DNA of 64,000 bases from Entomomonas sp. E2T0 (GCF_025985425.1 NZ_CP094972.1:1-64000); one strand, 5' to 3'. Counted from the stretch's first letter, positions 10,047 to 19,795 are shown. Notes: generated by a model not told the origin, from the letters alone. Numbers and translations are program-made.

Positions 10047-11186
10047 TTACTTAATTAATCTATCATTTGAAAATGAAGGAATATTTTCCAATTTCTTATC
10101 AGGCCAATGCATCCACACTAAAAATGCTTTTCCCACAATATTTTCAGCTGGAACCATATACATCTTATCATCATTAACAATTCTATTAATCTCTTCACGA
10201 GGCGTATTTTGATCTACAAAATCCTCAATCCAGAAACGACTATCTTTTGAATTATCACGATTATCACCCATCATAAAATAATAGCCTTCAGGTACAACCC
10301 ACTCCTGATTAGGCTTAGGTGAAACATTAGCCCTATTAGCCATTTTATAGATGTTATGTTTTACATCACCTAATTGTTCTTCATATAGTTGATAATCAAC
10401 AGATTCTTTACGACTTTCCACTGTTTGTAGTAATTGATTATAAACTTGCACTTCTTCAACTAGAGTAACTTTCCCAGCCGAATTTTCACCAACCAACTTA
10501 TCATTCACATAGAGGCGTTTATCTTCAGTGTATTTAATGTGATCACCTGGCACACCTATAACCCGTTTTATATAATCAATTTCTGGATTAGGTGGATAAT
10601 GGAAAACAGCTACATCCCCACGTTGTGGCTTATTAATCGGAATAATCACCTTATTAATCACTGGAAAGCGTATACCGTAAGTAAATTTATTTACCAGAAT
10701 AAAATCACCCACCTCTAAAGTAGGCTTCATTGATCCAGAAGGGATTTGAAAGGGTTCTACCAAAAAAGAACGAAGTATAAATACTATTAACAATACAGGA
10801 AATAACGAACGAATAAACTCAAAAACTGCCGGGCCTTGGCTTAATTCTTTAACTAATTGCTCATCTGGTACTGTAACGCTTTCTTTATAAGCTTTAACAG
10901 CTGCCTTACGCTTTGCCACAAAAAATAAGCGATTTATAACCACTACTAGCAAAGAAATAAAAGTAGCCAATGTTAAAATCAGGGTAAAGTTAAAATACCT
11001 AACAAGCACTAACACCACAAACACCATAATGGCTAGTGGTCCCCATGAGTAAGCTAATGCAACATAAGCAGGAGGTTTACTACCATCCTCTTGTCCTGCT
11101 TGTACTGTACCCAATATAAACTTATCCAATGCCATAATAATAATGGCAACAACAGAAAGCACACCAAATATAATAAATAAATTCAT
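10047..11186 (-). CDS. lepB: signal peptidase I, enlarged
   Basis: 379 residues, longer than Pseudomonas (about 284) and E. coli (324) LepB. Cleaves Sec and Tat signal peptides at the periplasmic face. Hydrophobic segments lie at about 2-20, 50-63, 68-90 and 128-140. The catalytic Ser152 is in PSGSMKPTLEVGD and Lys207 in YIKRVIGVPGDH; box E GDNRDNSKDSR (307-317) is intact. The extra length is partly N-terminal and partly an insertion of about 20 residues between RFW and VPAENIVGKAF, where relatives have only a few residues. Ten nt after lepA. Confidence 0.96.
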   Translation of the reverse strand: MNLFIIFGVLSVVAIIIMALDKFILGTVQAGQEDGSKPPAYVALAYSWGPLAIMVFVVLVLVRYFNFTLILTLATFISLLVVVINRLFFVAKRKAAVKAYKESVTVPDEQLVKELSQGPAVFEFIRSLFPVLLIVFILRSFLVEPFQIPSGSMKPTLEVGDFILVNKFTYGIRFPVINKVIIPINKPQRGDVAVFHYPPNPEIDYIKRVIGVPGDHIKYTEDKRLYVNDKLVGENSAGKVTLVEEVQVYNQLLQTVESRKESVDYQLYEEQLGDVKHNIYKMANRANVSPKPNQEWVVPEGYYFMMGDNRDNSKDSRFWIEDFVDQNTPREEINRIVNDDKMYMVPAENIVGKAFLVWMHWPDKKLENIPSFSNDRLIK

Positions 11187-11196
11187 TATTTAACCC

Positions 11197-12996
11197 TTAG
11201 CTATCTACTTTTAGTACAGCTAAAAATGCTTCTTGTGGAATTTCAACATTACCTACTTGCTTCATACGTTTTTTACCCGCTTTTTGCTTCTCAAGTAGTT
11301 TCTTCTTACGTGTTGCATCACCACCATAACATTTTGCCAATACATTCTTTCTTAATGCTTTTACGGTTGTTCTAGCGACAATCTGACCACCTAATGCAGC
11401 TTGAATAGCAACATCAAACATTTGCCGAGGAATTAACTCTTTCATTTTTTCAGTAAGAGAGCGACCTTTACTAGCTGCTCTATCTCGATGCACAATTAAC
11501 GCTAAAGCATCTACTTTTTCACCATTAATTAATACATCTAGTTTCACTAAGTTAGCTGCTTGGAAACGATCAAAACTATAATCTAATGAAGCATAACCAC
11601 GACTGACAGATTTCAATCTATCAAAAAAATCTAATACCACCTCATTCATTGGGAGATCATAGCTCACTTGTACCTGACTACCCATAAACTGCATATCTCT
11701 TTGTACACCGCGCTTTTCAATACAAAGTGTGATCACATTACCCAAATGTTCTTGTGGTACTAAGATATTTGCCTGAACAATTGGTTCACGCATTTCATCT
11801 ATCATTGTTGGATCAGGTAATTTGGATGGATTATCCACATAAATAACTTCACCACTCTTCAACAACACCTCAAATACTACAGTAGGTGCAGTGGTGATTA
11901 GATCTAGATTATATTCACGCTCTAGACGCTCTTGAATAATCTCCATATGGAGCATACCCAAAAAGCCAATACGGAAACCAAAACCTAATGCATCTGAACT
12001 TTCAGGCTCATACTGTAAAGCAGCATCATTTAACGTTAATTTTTGCAGTGCCTCACGGAAATCTTCAAAATCATCAGAACTTACAGGAAATAAACCAGCA
12101 TATACTTGTGGTTTTACACGTTTAAATCCAGGTAATACAGAAACTTCTGGAGTATTGGCAAGGGTCAGTGTATCCCCTACAGGAGCGCCATGAATATCCT
12201 TAATACTTGCAATCACAAAGCCTACTTCACCTGCTTTTAGTGATTCTGTGGTAGTATGTTTAGGCGTAAAAACTCCAACACTGTCTACTAAATGAGTTTT
12301 ACCTGTTGATTTAACAAGAATCTTATCGCCTTTCTTAATAGAACCATTTCTTACACGAACAAGCGAAACCACCCCTAAATAATTATCAAACCAAGAGTCA
12401 ATAATAAGTGCTTGCAATGAATCATCAATTTCACCTTGTGGTGGTGGAATTACTTCTATTAGACGTTCTAACACATCTTCTACGCCTAAACCACTTTTAG
12501 CACTACATACCACTGCATCAGTAGCATCAATACCAATAATATGTTCTATTTCTTCTTTAACGCGCTCTGGCTCTGCTTGTGGCAAATCAATTTTATTCAG
12601 CACAGGCATTACTTCTAATCCCTGTTCAATAGCAGTATAACAATTAGCGACTGATTGAGCTTCTACACCTTGAGCTGCATCCACCACTAACAAAGCGCCT
12701 TCACAAGCAGCTAATGAGCGGCTTACCTCATAGGTAAAATCCACATGGCCTGGTGTATCAATAAAGTTTAATTGATAAGTTTCCCCATTCCTTGCTTTAT
12801 AGTAAAGAGTTACACTGTGAGCTTTAATGGTAATACCACGTTCACGCTCTAAATCCATAGAATCGAGAACTTGCTCTTCCATTTCTCGATCAGCTAAACC
12901 GCCACAAACTTGGATAAAACGGTCAGCCAAGGTTGATTTACCATGGTCAATATGGGCAATAATTGAAAAATTACGAATATGTGTTAAATCACTCAC
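11197..12996 (-). CDS. lepA: elongation factor 4 (LepA) GTPase
   Basis: 599 residues, normal length. Ribosomal GTPase acting in back-translocation and 30S assembly. Starts [22 protein letters not shown] (P-loop AHIDHGKS), with DTPGHVDF and NKIDLPQ, domains II and III, and the LepA-specific C-terminal domain with [24 protein letters not shown]. First gene of lepA-lepB-DUF4845-rnc-era. Confidence 0.98.
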   Translation of the reverse strand: MSDLTHIRNFSIIAHIDHGKSTLADRFIQVCGGLADREMEEQVLDSMDLERERGITIKAHSVTLYYKARNGETYQLNFIDTPGHVDFTYEVSRSLAACEGALLVVDAAQGVEAQSVANCYTAIEQGLEVMPVLNKIDLPQAEPERVKEEIEHIIGIDATDAVVCSAKSGLGVEDVLERLIEVIPPPQGEIDDSLQALIIDSWFDNYLGVVSLVRVRNGSIKKGDKILVKSTGKTHLVDSVGVFTPKHTTTESLKAGEVGFVIASIKDIHGAPVGDTLTLANTPEVSVLPGFKRVKPQVYAGLFPVSSDDFEDFREALQKLTLNDAALQYEPESSDALGFGFRIGFLGMLHMEIIQERLEREYNLDLITTAPTVVFEVLLKSGEVIYVDNPSKLPDPTMIDEMREPIVQANILVPQEHLGNVITLCIEKRGVQRDMQFMGSQVQVSYDLPMNEVVLDFFDRLKSVSRGYASLDYSFDRFQAANLVKLDVLINGEKVDALALIVHRDRAASKGRSLTEKMKELIPRQMFDVAIQAALGGQIVARTTVKALRKNVLAKCYGGDATRKKKLLEKQKAGKKRMKQVGNVEIPQEAFLAVLKVDS

Positions 12997-13104
12997 AGGT
13001 TTTACTCAAGAAATAAATTAGCGTCGGTATTATAACTTACTTTTATCATCAATAAGCTGTTTATGGTTTTACAAAATATCCTTGTAACCATTTTAACAAC
13101 CCAT

Positions 13105-13160
13105 AAAAAATAGCCGGTAAGTGTAACCTATATCTCGATTACACACTACCTGCTATTTTT
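13105..13160 (-). terminator. terminator after mucD
   Basis: Long imperfect inverted repeat: AAAAATAGC-GGTA-GTGTGTAAT pairs with GTTACAC-ACC-GCTATTTTTT, A/T tracts at both ends, about 10 bp past the mucD stop. Symmetrical, so it could act in both directions. Confidence 0.75.
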
Positions 13161-13171
13161 ATTTAACTGCC

Positions 13172-14578
13172 TTATTCTGCTATTTTAAATGTAATATAGG
13201 TTGAAAAACCATTTCTTAAGATTCGCATCGCAGATGTTTTATCTTTTGGTAATTTATCAATCAGTTCTTTAAACTCATTGGCTGATTTCACAGGTTGATT
13301 ATTTAAATGGGTAATAACATCATTACTACGTAATCCCATTTGTTGTGCTAGGCCACCACGCTGCACTGTTCTAATGATAATACCTTGCTCTACACCTAAA
13401 CGTTTCTTTTGTTCAGTGGTTAAATCATCGACCACTAATCCCATCAAGTTGGCCTTACCATTATTAGATTCTACTCGACCATTAGATACCACATTTTTGT
13501 CATCTGGTAATGTCTCTGTAACAATAGTAATATTTTTATTACTGCCATCTCTCATAACCTGTAAGGTAGCTTTTTCACCCGCCTTTAACATACCTACAAT
13601 ATGTGGTAAATCAGCAGAACGATTAATGGTTTGATCATTAACTGATAACACCACATCACCTACTTGTAACCCACTTTTAGCAGCAGGTCCATCAGGTAAG
13701 ATATCAACCACTAATGCACCTGCGGGCTTAGCAAGACCAAATGACTCCGCTAAATCCTTACTCACCTCTTGGATCATTACACCCAACCAAGCACGTTGTA
13801 CTTTACCAGAAGTTTTTAATTGATCAGCTACATTCACTGCCACATCAACAGGAATAGCAAACGATAAGCCCATAAAACCACCTGAGCGAGTGACAATTTG
13901 CGAATTAACGCCTACTACCTCCCCATTTAGATTAAATAGCGGCCCACCAGAATTGCCAGGATTAATCGCTACATCCGTTTGAATAAAAGGCACATAATTA
14001 CTCTCAGCACCAAGGCTTCTTCCTTTAGCACTTACTACACCTACTGTTACCGAGTGATCAAAGCCAAAAGGAGAACCAATTGCCATTACCCACTCACCCA
14101 CTTTTAATGTTTCAGATTTACCCATTTTTACAACAGGTAAACTCTTTGCTTCCACCTTTAACAAAGCAACATCTGTACGAGGATCAGCACCTATTAGAGT
14201 AGCTTTTAATTCACGACGATCTGATAATCTCACAACAATTTCGTCAGCTCCATTAACCACATGATTATTGGTTAAAATATAACCATCACTGGAAATAATA
14301 AACCCAGAACCTAACGAACGTGTTTGTTGATATTGAGGATAACTGGGTGTTTGCTCACGGAAAAATTCACGAAACATAGGAGGAATATCCTCTAAATCTG
14401 GCGCTAACATATTATAATTATTAGCCACCTTTTTAGAGGTACTGATATTAACAACAGCTGGAGAGACCCGCTCTACTAAGTTAGAGAAATCTGGCAAGTC
14501 AGCCGCTTGTAATAAACTAACTTGTCCAATACATAATATAAATAATAGCTTATATAAGTGCTTTATTAGCTTTTGCAT
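13172..14578 (-). CDS. mucD: periplasmic serine protease MucD (DegP/HtrA family)
   Basis: HtrA-type chaperone-protease of the envelope-stress pathway; in Pseudomonas it clears misfolded proteins and restrains AlgU. I start at the ATG at 14578 (468 residues): GGGAG sits 5 nt upstream and the signal peptide MQKLIKHLYKLLFILCIG follows directly. Catalytic triad in this numbering: His106 (TNNHVVNG), Asp136 (PRTDVALL), Ser210 (NPGNSGGPLF). Two PDZ domains follow (about 265-350 and 375-465). mucC, between mucB and mucD in P. aeruginosa, is absent. Confidence 0.96.
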   Translation of the reverse strand: MQKLIKHLYKLLFILCIGQVSLLQAADLPDFSNLVERVSPAVVNISTSKKVANNYNMLAPDLEDIPPMFREFFREQTPSYPQYQQTRSLGSGFIISSDGYILTNNHVVNGADEIVVRLSDRRELKATLIGADPRTDVALLKVEAKSLPVVKMGKSETLKVGEWVMAIGSPFGFDHSVTVGVVSAKGRSLGAESNYVPFIQTDVAINPGNSGGPLFNLNGEVVGVNSQIVTRSGGFMGLSFAIPVDVAVNVADQLKTSGKVQRAWLGVMIQEVSKDLAESFGLAKPAGALVVDILPDGPAAKSGLQVGDVVLSVNDQTINRSADLPHIVGMLKAGEKATLQVMRDGSNKNITIVTETLPDDKNVVSNGRVESNNGKANLMGLVVDDLTTEQKKRLGVEQGIIIRTVQRGGLAQQMGLRSNDVITHLNNQPVKSANEFKELIDKLPKDKTSAMRILRNGFSTYITFKIAE

Positions 14579-14681
14579 AGTTACTCCCAAAAACATGTAA
14601 GTTGCATACATGGTTTGCAATTTTAATATAAAGATATTTTTTTTGAATAACTAATCTGTGGACTATTTTTTACAAGATATG

Positions 14682-14714
14682 AATAAATAAGCCCACCATA
14701 TAGTAGGCTTTATT
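14682..14714 (-). terminator. probable terminator after mucB
   Basis: AAGCCTAC / GTGGGCTT stem of 8 bp with one G-U on the minus strand, followed by an A/T-rich tail with an interrupted T run. It lies between mucB and mucD, suggesting that mucD has its own promoter. Confidence 0.55.
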
Positions 14715-14734
14715 AATAATATTTTAGATTTAAT

Positions 14735-15718
14735 TTATTGTAGATGAGCAGACAAAGCTATACGTTCTGCTGTAGATAATGGAATCTCTCCCACTACTGT
14801 AATTAAATATTGTGAATTCTTATCATCCTTAACTGTAACTTTACGAGAAACAACTATTGTTGCACCAAAATGTCTTTCTATTTCTGCCATACGAGGATCA
14901 GTCACAGGCTCAATGAAAACAGAAAAAGTGACCAAACCATCACTATACACTAAATGATCATCTTTACTATTTGCTTTATTAATAACACGCTCTAAGCCAA
15001 AACCGTTTGGTTTCCAATCTATCACCCAAGGTGACTTATTACTTTTTATTTCTTTATAGGCAACATTAATACAATCATTTAATGGTGTAACTGAAACTTC
15101 ACCAGCGGCAACAGGAGTGAATTGAGAGAACTGACCACTTTCTAAAATATTATTATTGGCATCTAAAAAGACAAATTGCAAAGGAAATGAAGTTAGTTTA
15201 TCAAATGCTAATTTATAAACATAACGATCACCATCTTTTGCTGTAAAAATTAATTCATGGGCAGCTCTACCACCTATTGTTAAATCATCAGGTGATACCG
15301 TTATATTATAATCTTCCAACAATCCATCTATATCTGATTTCGCTATAGACTGTAAAATTGTGTTGGCACGAAATCGACTCTTATAGCCTTTAGTCACACA
15401 TTTAACTTGACCATTAAGCCTTAAAAAACCCTCATTAGTGTTAACTTTTTTAACCCATTGAGTTACTTGACCGTCCTCACTAACTTGTTGATGTACAAAG
15501 CTCTCAACGTTATAACCAGGACGATTATAACTAAATACACCTTTAAAACTTTGGCTAGTTTCAGCATCAATAACATGCTCCAGATATACTCTAGAACTTA
15601 CAGTATCTGTTTGTGTTGCTAATGCTGCCAAAGAAAATATTAATAAGTAAACTATTGTGCAAAACTTTAGTAATATTACTGTTGAAAAACACCTCACTAA
15701 CTTATTCAACAATTTCAT
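14735..15718 (-). CDS. mucB: sigma-E regulatory protein MucB (RseB family)
   Basis: 327 residues. Periplasmic protein that binds the MucA periplasmic domain and shields it from AlgW/DegS cleavage, releasing on lipid/LPS signals. N-terminal leader at about 1-35 (LKFCTIVYLLIFSLAALA). The large lipoprotein-like domain starts near SQSFKGVFSYNRPG, and the smaller C-terminal domain near NKSPWVIDWKPNGF with DGLVTFSVFIEPV, both typical of RseB. Separated from mucA by 122 bp containing a strong terminator, unlike the tight mucA-mucB spacing in Pseudomonas. Confidence 0.93.
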   Translation of the reverse strand: MKLLNKLVRCFSTVILLKFCTIVYLLIFSLAALATQTDTVSSRVYLEHVIDAETSQSFKGVFSYNRPGYNVESFVHQQVSEDGQVTQWVKKVNTNEGFLRLNGQVKCVTKGYKSRFRANTILQSIAKSDIDGLLEDYNITVSPDDLTIGGRAAHELIFTAKDGDRYVYKLAFDKLTSFPLQFVFLDANNNILESGQFSQFTPVAAGEVSVTPLNDCINVAYKEIKSNKSPWVIDWKPNGFGLERVINKANSKDDHLVYSDGLVTFSVFIEPVTDPRMAEIERHFGATIVVSRKVTVKDDKNSQYLITVVGEIPLSTAERIALSAHLQ

Positions 15719-15800
15719 TAATTACTATCCTTCTACTGTTTACTCTTTTAGGAATAATACAAGAGTTATTGCAACTACATTAACTAAAATAAAATACTAT

Positions 15801-15834
15801 AAAAAAGCCTAATATCATTAATTAGGCTTTTTTA
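15801..15834 (-). terminator. strong hairpin terminator between mucA and mucB
   Basis: Perfect 13-bp inverted repeat AAAAAAGCCTAAT / ATTAGGCTTTTTT with a loop of about 8 nt and six T after the stem; 6 bp beyond the mucA stop. Symmetrical, but all flanking genes are on the minus strand. It should limit algU-mucA transcription into mucB. Confidence 0.88.
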
Positions 15835-15840
15835 AAAATA

Positions 15841-16380
15841 CTAATTGGATTGTACATCTGCTGATTGCGGAGTTTCATCATACTCATCGATTACAAGAAC
15901 ACCTTGTTTTTCGTGTCTATCAATAAAATCAGACAACCTGTTTTCAACCCATTGCTCATTAGAAGCAACATTTAATCCTTCAACAATAACTTCTTCATTT
16001 TGTGCATAAGAACTTACAGAAGCCGTTATATCTTCATCATTATTAAAGAAAAAGACCACTGATAGAGTTATTGTCATAATCGATGCAGCTACTGCAAATT
16101 TACCTAAATGACTCCAAAACTGTGATTTATATTGTACTGTTGGAGAAACTTGTTGCTTAGAATCAATATCTTCACTGGCAATAGCTTCTGACACAGCTGA
16201 GGCAATATCAAGTTTTGGGAAAATTACTTGTTCTTGCATGACAGAGCGGGCAATTTGATAACGTGACCAAGTTGCCATTACTTCCTCATCTGCATTAGCT
16301 AATACACGACGAACTTCTAAATCATCTGCTGCATTATCCATCAATGCTGATAATGAATCCTTCAATTTTTCATTACTCAT
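15841..16380 (-). CDS. mucA: anti-sigma factor MucA (RseA family)
   Basis: 179 residues. Inner-membrane anti-sigma factor that holds AlgU. The N-terminal cytoplasmic domain MSNEKLKDSLSALMDNAADD with VMATWSRYQIAR (35-45) is the RseA N-domain; one membrane segment at about 94-112; the periplasmic C-terminus includes a WVENRLSDFIDRHE stretch resembling the MucB-contact region of Pseudomonas MucA. Length is near the P. aeruginosa protein (194) and shows no truncation, so alginate-type constitutive activation is not expected. Lies 42 bp after algU. Confidence 0.94.
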   Translation of the reverse strand: MSNEKLKDSLSALMDNAADDLEVRRVLANADEEVMATWSRYQIARSVMQEQVIFPKLDIASAVSEAIASEDIDSKQQVSPTVQYKSQFWSHLGKFAVAASIMTITLSVVFFFNNDEDITASVSSYAQNEEVIVEGLNVASNEQWVENRLSDFIDRHEKQGVLVIDEYDETPQSADVQSN

Positions 16381-16422
16381 AATGGCACCTTCAATAAAAT
16401 TAACCTAACACTTAGTAGATAA

Positions 16423-17001
16423 TCAGTTTTCCAACAATGGTTGCAACGCTTTATCTACTGCTTCCCTAGCCCTAAAGATTCTTGATCTTACTGTTCCTAC
16501 AGGACAATGCATAACGTCTGCAATCTCCTCATAACTTAGACCATCAGATTCACGTAAAGTTAGGGCAACACGTAAATCTTCAGGTAATAATCGGACTGTC
16601 TTATGAACTACCTGCTCAATTTCATCTCGCAAGAGACTATGCTCAGGTGTATCAATATCCTTTAATCCACTATCACCAAAAAACAATTCAGCATCACTTG
16701 CATCAACATCTACATCAGGTGGTCTACGACCTTTAGCAACTAAATAATTCTTTGCAGTATTAATAGCTATACGATACAGCCACGTATAAAAAGCACTTTC
16801 ACCACGAAAACTACTAATTGCTCTATAAGCTTTAATAAAAGCTTCCTGAGCGACATCTTGAGCTTCCTGCATATCGTGTACAAAACGTAAAATAAGACCA
16901 TAAATTTTATGTTGATACTTCAATACCAACAGATCAAATGCTCTTTTATCACCTTGCTGTACCCGTTCAACTAACTGTTGATCCTGTTCTTGGGTTAACA
17001 T
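16423..17001 (-). CDS. algU: ECF sigma factor AlgU/RpoE
   Basis: 192 residues, a full-length sigma-E. Region 2 (about 25-95) has YGLILRFVHDMQEAQDVAQE and AFYTWLYRIAINTAKNYL; region 4 (about 130-185) has LTLRESDGLSYEEIADVM and CPVGTVRSRIFRARE. Directs transcription of envelope-stress genes; followed by its anti-sigma factor mucA. A GAACTT-N16-GTCAAA promoter upstream indicates autoregulation. Confidence 0.97.
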   Translation of the reverse strand: MLTQEQDQQLVERVQQGDKRAFDLLVLKYQHKIYGLILRFVHDMQEAQDVAQEAFIKAYRAISSFRGESAFYTWLYRIAINTAKNYLVAKGRRPPDVDVDASDAELFFGDSGLKDIDTPEHSLLRDEIEQVVHKTVRLLPEDLRVALTLRESDGLSYEEIADVMHCPVGTVRSRIFRAREAVDKALQPLLEN

Positions 17002-17059
17002 GCAGACACCCCATACGTCTGAGACTTATTCTGCATCGTCAAAATCATTTCTCTATTAA

Positions 17060-17086
17060 TTTGACGGCACAATAAAAAAAAAGTTC
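17060..17086 (-). promoter_or_regulatory. sigma-E (AlgU) autoregulatory promoter of algU
   Basis: Minus-strand -35 GAACTT (17086-17081), exactly 16 nt of spacer, -10 TCAAA preceded by G (17065-17060), about 59 nt upstream of the algU ATG. Matches the known sigma-E/AlgU consensus (GAACTT, 16-17 nt, TCnnA). Confidence 0.8.
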
Positions 17087-17142
17087 TGTTTAATTATAAA
17101 ATTTTGTTACAACTGTGAATAATAATCTCAACTCTATAATTC

Positions 17143-17586
17143 TCATTCAGTTAAATAACGTAAATATACCTTCAATTTACGATAATCACTTTCTAACATC
17201 ACATCAAAAGGTAAACACAATGATAAACGTTTTCTATCCCCTTCAATACTAAACTGCAAAATTATGACTCCCGATAATACAACACTTTCAGAAGAAAGCA
17301 GCTTAATTACCTGCCAACCTATTTGTTGGTTATAAACAAGCCAATTATTTGAAGTTCTACGTAATGCAGTAAAGGATGTAGGCAATATAAATAAAATATG
17401 TTTTCTCAATACCCTTATAACATAAATGGATAATATTACTGCTATTAATATTTGCCAACCAAATACCATTGGTAATTGGAAAACGATTAATAATGCAACC
17501 CCATAAAGTATTAGAAATAAATAATATAACCGTTTTGAAACATGCCAATGGCATTCAAATAAGTTACTATCAAGCAGGTTGTACAC
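17143..17586 (-). CDS. YgfX family membrane protein
   Basis: 147 residues. N-terminal motif [18 protein letters not shown] followed by two hydrophobic stretches (about 22-38 and 44-59) and a small C-terminal cytoplasmic domain. This fits YgfX (also called CptA), a membrane partner of SdhE; in E. coli it was reported to affect MreB/FtsZ. The start overlaps the sdhE 3' end by 17 nt, indicating translational coupling. Sequence divergence is high; the call rests on topology, N-terminal motif and neighbour. Confidence 0.8.
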   Translation of the reverse strand: MYNLLDSNLFECHWHVSKRLYYLFLILYGVALLIVFQLPMVFGWQILIAVILSIYVIRVLRKHILFILPTSFTALRRTSNNWLVYNQQIGWQVIKLLSSESVVLSGVIILQFSIEGDRKRLSLCLPFDVMLESDYRKLKVYLRYLTE

Positions 17587-17827
17587 GGGCCAAAATCATT
17601 TGAACCATTCTTTTTAAATCAACATCTTCTGGTTCGTCACGTTGCATAAACCAACCAAACAAATCCTGATCTTCACAACTTAATAGTTTTTTAAAGCGTT
17701 CTTGATCTTGTTGATCTAGACTTGGATATACTTCTTGCACAAATGGCATTAGCAGTACATCAAGTTCTAACATCCCCCGACGGCATTGCCAGTATAACTT
17801 TTTTAATTCCAATTCATTATCAGACAT
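17570..17827 (-). CDS. sdhE: FAD assembly factor SdhE
   Basis: 85 residues. Small soluble factor that promotes covalent flavinylation of succinate dehydrogenase SdhA. The RGMLELD motif (17-23, the SdhA-contact RGxxE) and the helical core [20 protein letters not shown] are diagnostic. Divergent from ygfZ across 188 bp, the usual arrangement. Confidence 0.96.
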   Translation of the reverse strand: MSDNELELKKLYWQCRRGMLELDVLLMPFVQEVYPSLDQQDQERFKKLLSCEDQDLFGWFMQRDEPEDVDLKRMVQMILARVQPA

Positions 17828-18015
17828 ATAATAAAACCCTTTTATGACTCTCTATTATATCATATATTTTGCCAAAACAAGTTCTTCACAAGAAATGCTT
17901 CTGCTTTCTTAAGACTAACAACAAGCTGTTTACTGTAAAAATAATGCTATAATTCAGACAATAAATTAACCTCAGTCTTTCATATCTCCTGAATTTTCTA
18001 AACGGATAAGTTTTT

Positions 18016-18963
18016 ATGACAACTCCATTTTTCTGCTTATTAACTCATGAAAGTATTCTTGCTATTCAAGGAGTAGACAGTAAAAAATTTCTACAAGGGC
18101 AAATTACTTGTAATCTAAACTACCTTACCACAGAACAATCCAGTTTAGGTGCTAGCTGTACACCTAAAGGCCGTATGGTTTCTAGTTTTAGACTTCTAGA
18201 GCAAGCAACTGACAACTATCTACTCTGCTTAGACAAAAATTTATTTGAAAAACAATTAGCTGATTTTAAGAAATATGCTATATTTTCAAAAGTTACATTA
18301 GAAAAAGCAGATGAACAATGGGTTCGCTTTGGCCTACAGGCTACTCCTGAAGAATTATCTTTTTTAGAATTAGAAACACCACAACAAGCTAATCAAGTTA
18401 AACAACACCATAGTCAACAATATTTTTTAATTAACATTAGTGAGCAACGTTATGAATTATGGATAACTAATTCACATGTAGCCACTATCAAACAATTATT
18501 AATTCAACATCTAATGGAAAAGCCACTTAATGATTGGTTATTAGGACAAATTAGAGCAGGAATTGGACAAGTATTTTTAGAAAACACTGAAGAATTTGTT
18601 CCACAAATGATCAATCTACAATCAATAGGTGGAGTTAGTTTTAAGAAAGGTTGTTACTTAGGGCAAGAGATTGTTGCTCGTATGCAATACCTTGGTAAAT
18701 TAAAACGTCATCTCTATCGGTTTTCATTAGATCATCAAGATCTACCTAATATTGGCGCTGACTTATTCTCAACAGTTCATACAAGCAGTGTTGGCCGAGT
18801 AGTGTTAGCTGCCCAAACTGAAGATCATAAAATAGAACTATTAGCTGTGACGCAAGATGATGCAACAACTAATGAACTATGGTTACAAGATAACCAAACC
18901 AATCACTTAAAGCTTCTTAGCATCCCTTATGAAGTCAATCCTGAAGAAGAAATAAAATACTAA
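18016..18963 (+). CDS. ygfZ: tRNA-modifying/Fe-S protein YgfZ
   Basis: 315 residues. Folate-binding GcvT-like protein that maintains certain Fe-S enzymes such as MiaB. Diagnostic motif KGCYLGQEIVAR (211-222) with the conserved Cys213; N-terminal GVDSKKFLQGQITCN is also typical. Divergent from sdhE-ygfX; ends at a bidirectional terminator. Confidence 0.95.
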   Translation: MTTPFFCLLTHESILAIQGVDSKKFLQGQITCNLNYLTTEQSSLGASCTPKGRMVSSFRLLEQATDNYLLCLDKNLFEKQLADFKKYAIFSKVTLEKADEQWVRFGLQATPEELSFLELETPQQANQVKQHHSQQYFLINISEQRYELWITNSHVATIKQLLIQHLMEKPLNDWLLGQIRAGIGQVFLENTEEFVPQMINLQSIGGVSFKKGCYLGQEIVARMQYLGKLKRHLYRFSLDHQDLPNIGADLFSTVHTSSVGRVVLAAQTEDHKIELLAVTQDDATTNELWLQDNQTNHLKLLSIPYEVNPEEEIKY

Positions 18964-18966
18964 AAT

Positions 18967-18994
18967 AAAAAAGGGGTAATAAATACCCCTTTTT
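18967..18994. terminator. bidirectional terminator ygfZ / CsgG-like gene
   Basis: AAAAAGGGGTA / TACCCCTTTTT, an 11-bp perfect stem with a 5-nt loop and A/T tracts both sides. It separates convergent genes ending at 18963 and 19010. Confidence 0.9.
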
Positions 18995-19009
18995 ATAAAC
19001 TATCTATGA

Positions 19010-19795
19010 TTACTTACGTCTGATCACTGTTGGTGGCTCATCTGCCGGCATATTGTGACGAACAGGTGGATTATACGCATCATCAGGTAACTGACCTGTT
19101 AATTGTTCAACCACTTGATTCGATACATCTTTACCTAAAGCCTTAGATACTTTACTAACTAATTTAGCACGATCTAAAGTTACCTTCTTATCTAAACTAT
19201 TAACTAGTTTTAACTCTTTAGCTTCACCCATAGCAGTGAATGCGGCTTTAATTTCATGGGTTTGTGTATTAATTAAATTAAACTCAGCAACTACTGTTAA
19301 ATTTAATGATTTAGAATAAGTATTAGTGTGTTGAATATTCATCACATTATCAGAAAACTGAATATCTGAAACACGACCAAACAATACATAATCTGCACCA
19401 TCAAAATCACCCTGATCAATACGTGCAATTATGTCGTTAATATTATCAAAATCAGGATCACCAGAATAAGGACGACCTTGGATTAAATCAACTAAACCCG
19501 TTTTTCTAAGATCACCCTTAATATCGCCTACAAACTTACGTAACTCCGTTTGATTAACATAGCTGTAAGTACCCTCAACCTTATGATAATCAGAAGTTGT
19601 ATTATTAGAGTAATTACCTGCTCTGTTATTGTTTGTTGAATTAGTATTAGCATTATGAGAAGAGTCAACAATTTTAATATAATCCTTGACTTGCTCTTCA
19701 TATGCTAAATCTGTGACAGCTACTTTCGGTTTAACTTCTTGAGCAAAAGCACCAAGAGATAATGTAGCTACTAATAATCCTGTTAATATACGCAT
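19010..19795 (-). CDS. periplasmic CsgG/LpoB-fold protein, function unknown
   Basis: 261 residues from the ATG at 19795; an ATG at 19801 would put the GAG-containing ribosome site too close. Signal peptide MRILTGLLVATLSLGAFA, without lipobox. The body resembles the CsgG/LpoB fold: VAVTDLAYEE near the start, QTELRKFVGDIKGDLRKTGLVDLI, then DGADYVLFGRVSDIQ and LTVVAEFNLINTQTHEIK. There is an Asn/Ser/Thr-rich, low-complexity stretch at about 50-70 (NANTNSTNNN). The last gene of the lipoprotein cluster, 10 nt after the LpoB-family gene. I recognise the fold class but no named function. Confidence 0.7.
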   Translation of the reverse strand: MRILTGLLVATLSLGAFAQEVKPKVAVTDLAYEEQVKDYIKIVDSSHNANTNSTNNNRAGNYSNNTTSDYHKVEGTYSYVNQTELRKFVGDIKGDLRKTGLVDLIQGRPYSGDPDFDNINDIIARIDQGDFDGADYVLFGRVSDIQFSDNVMNIQHTNTYSKSLNLTVVAEFNLINTQTHEIKAAFTAMGEAKELKLVNSLDKKVTLDRAKLVSKVSKALGKDVSNQVVEQLTGQLPDDAYNPPVRHNMPADEPPTVIRRK

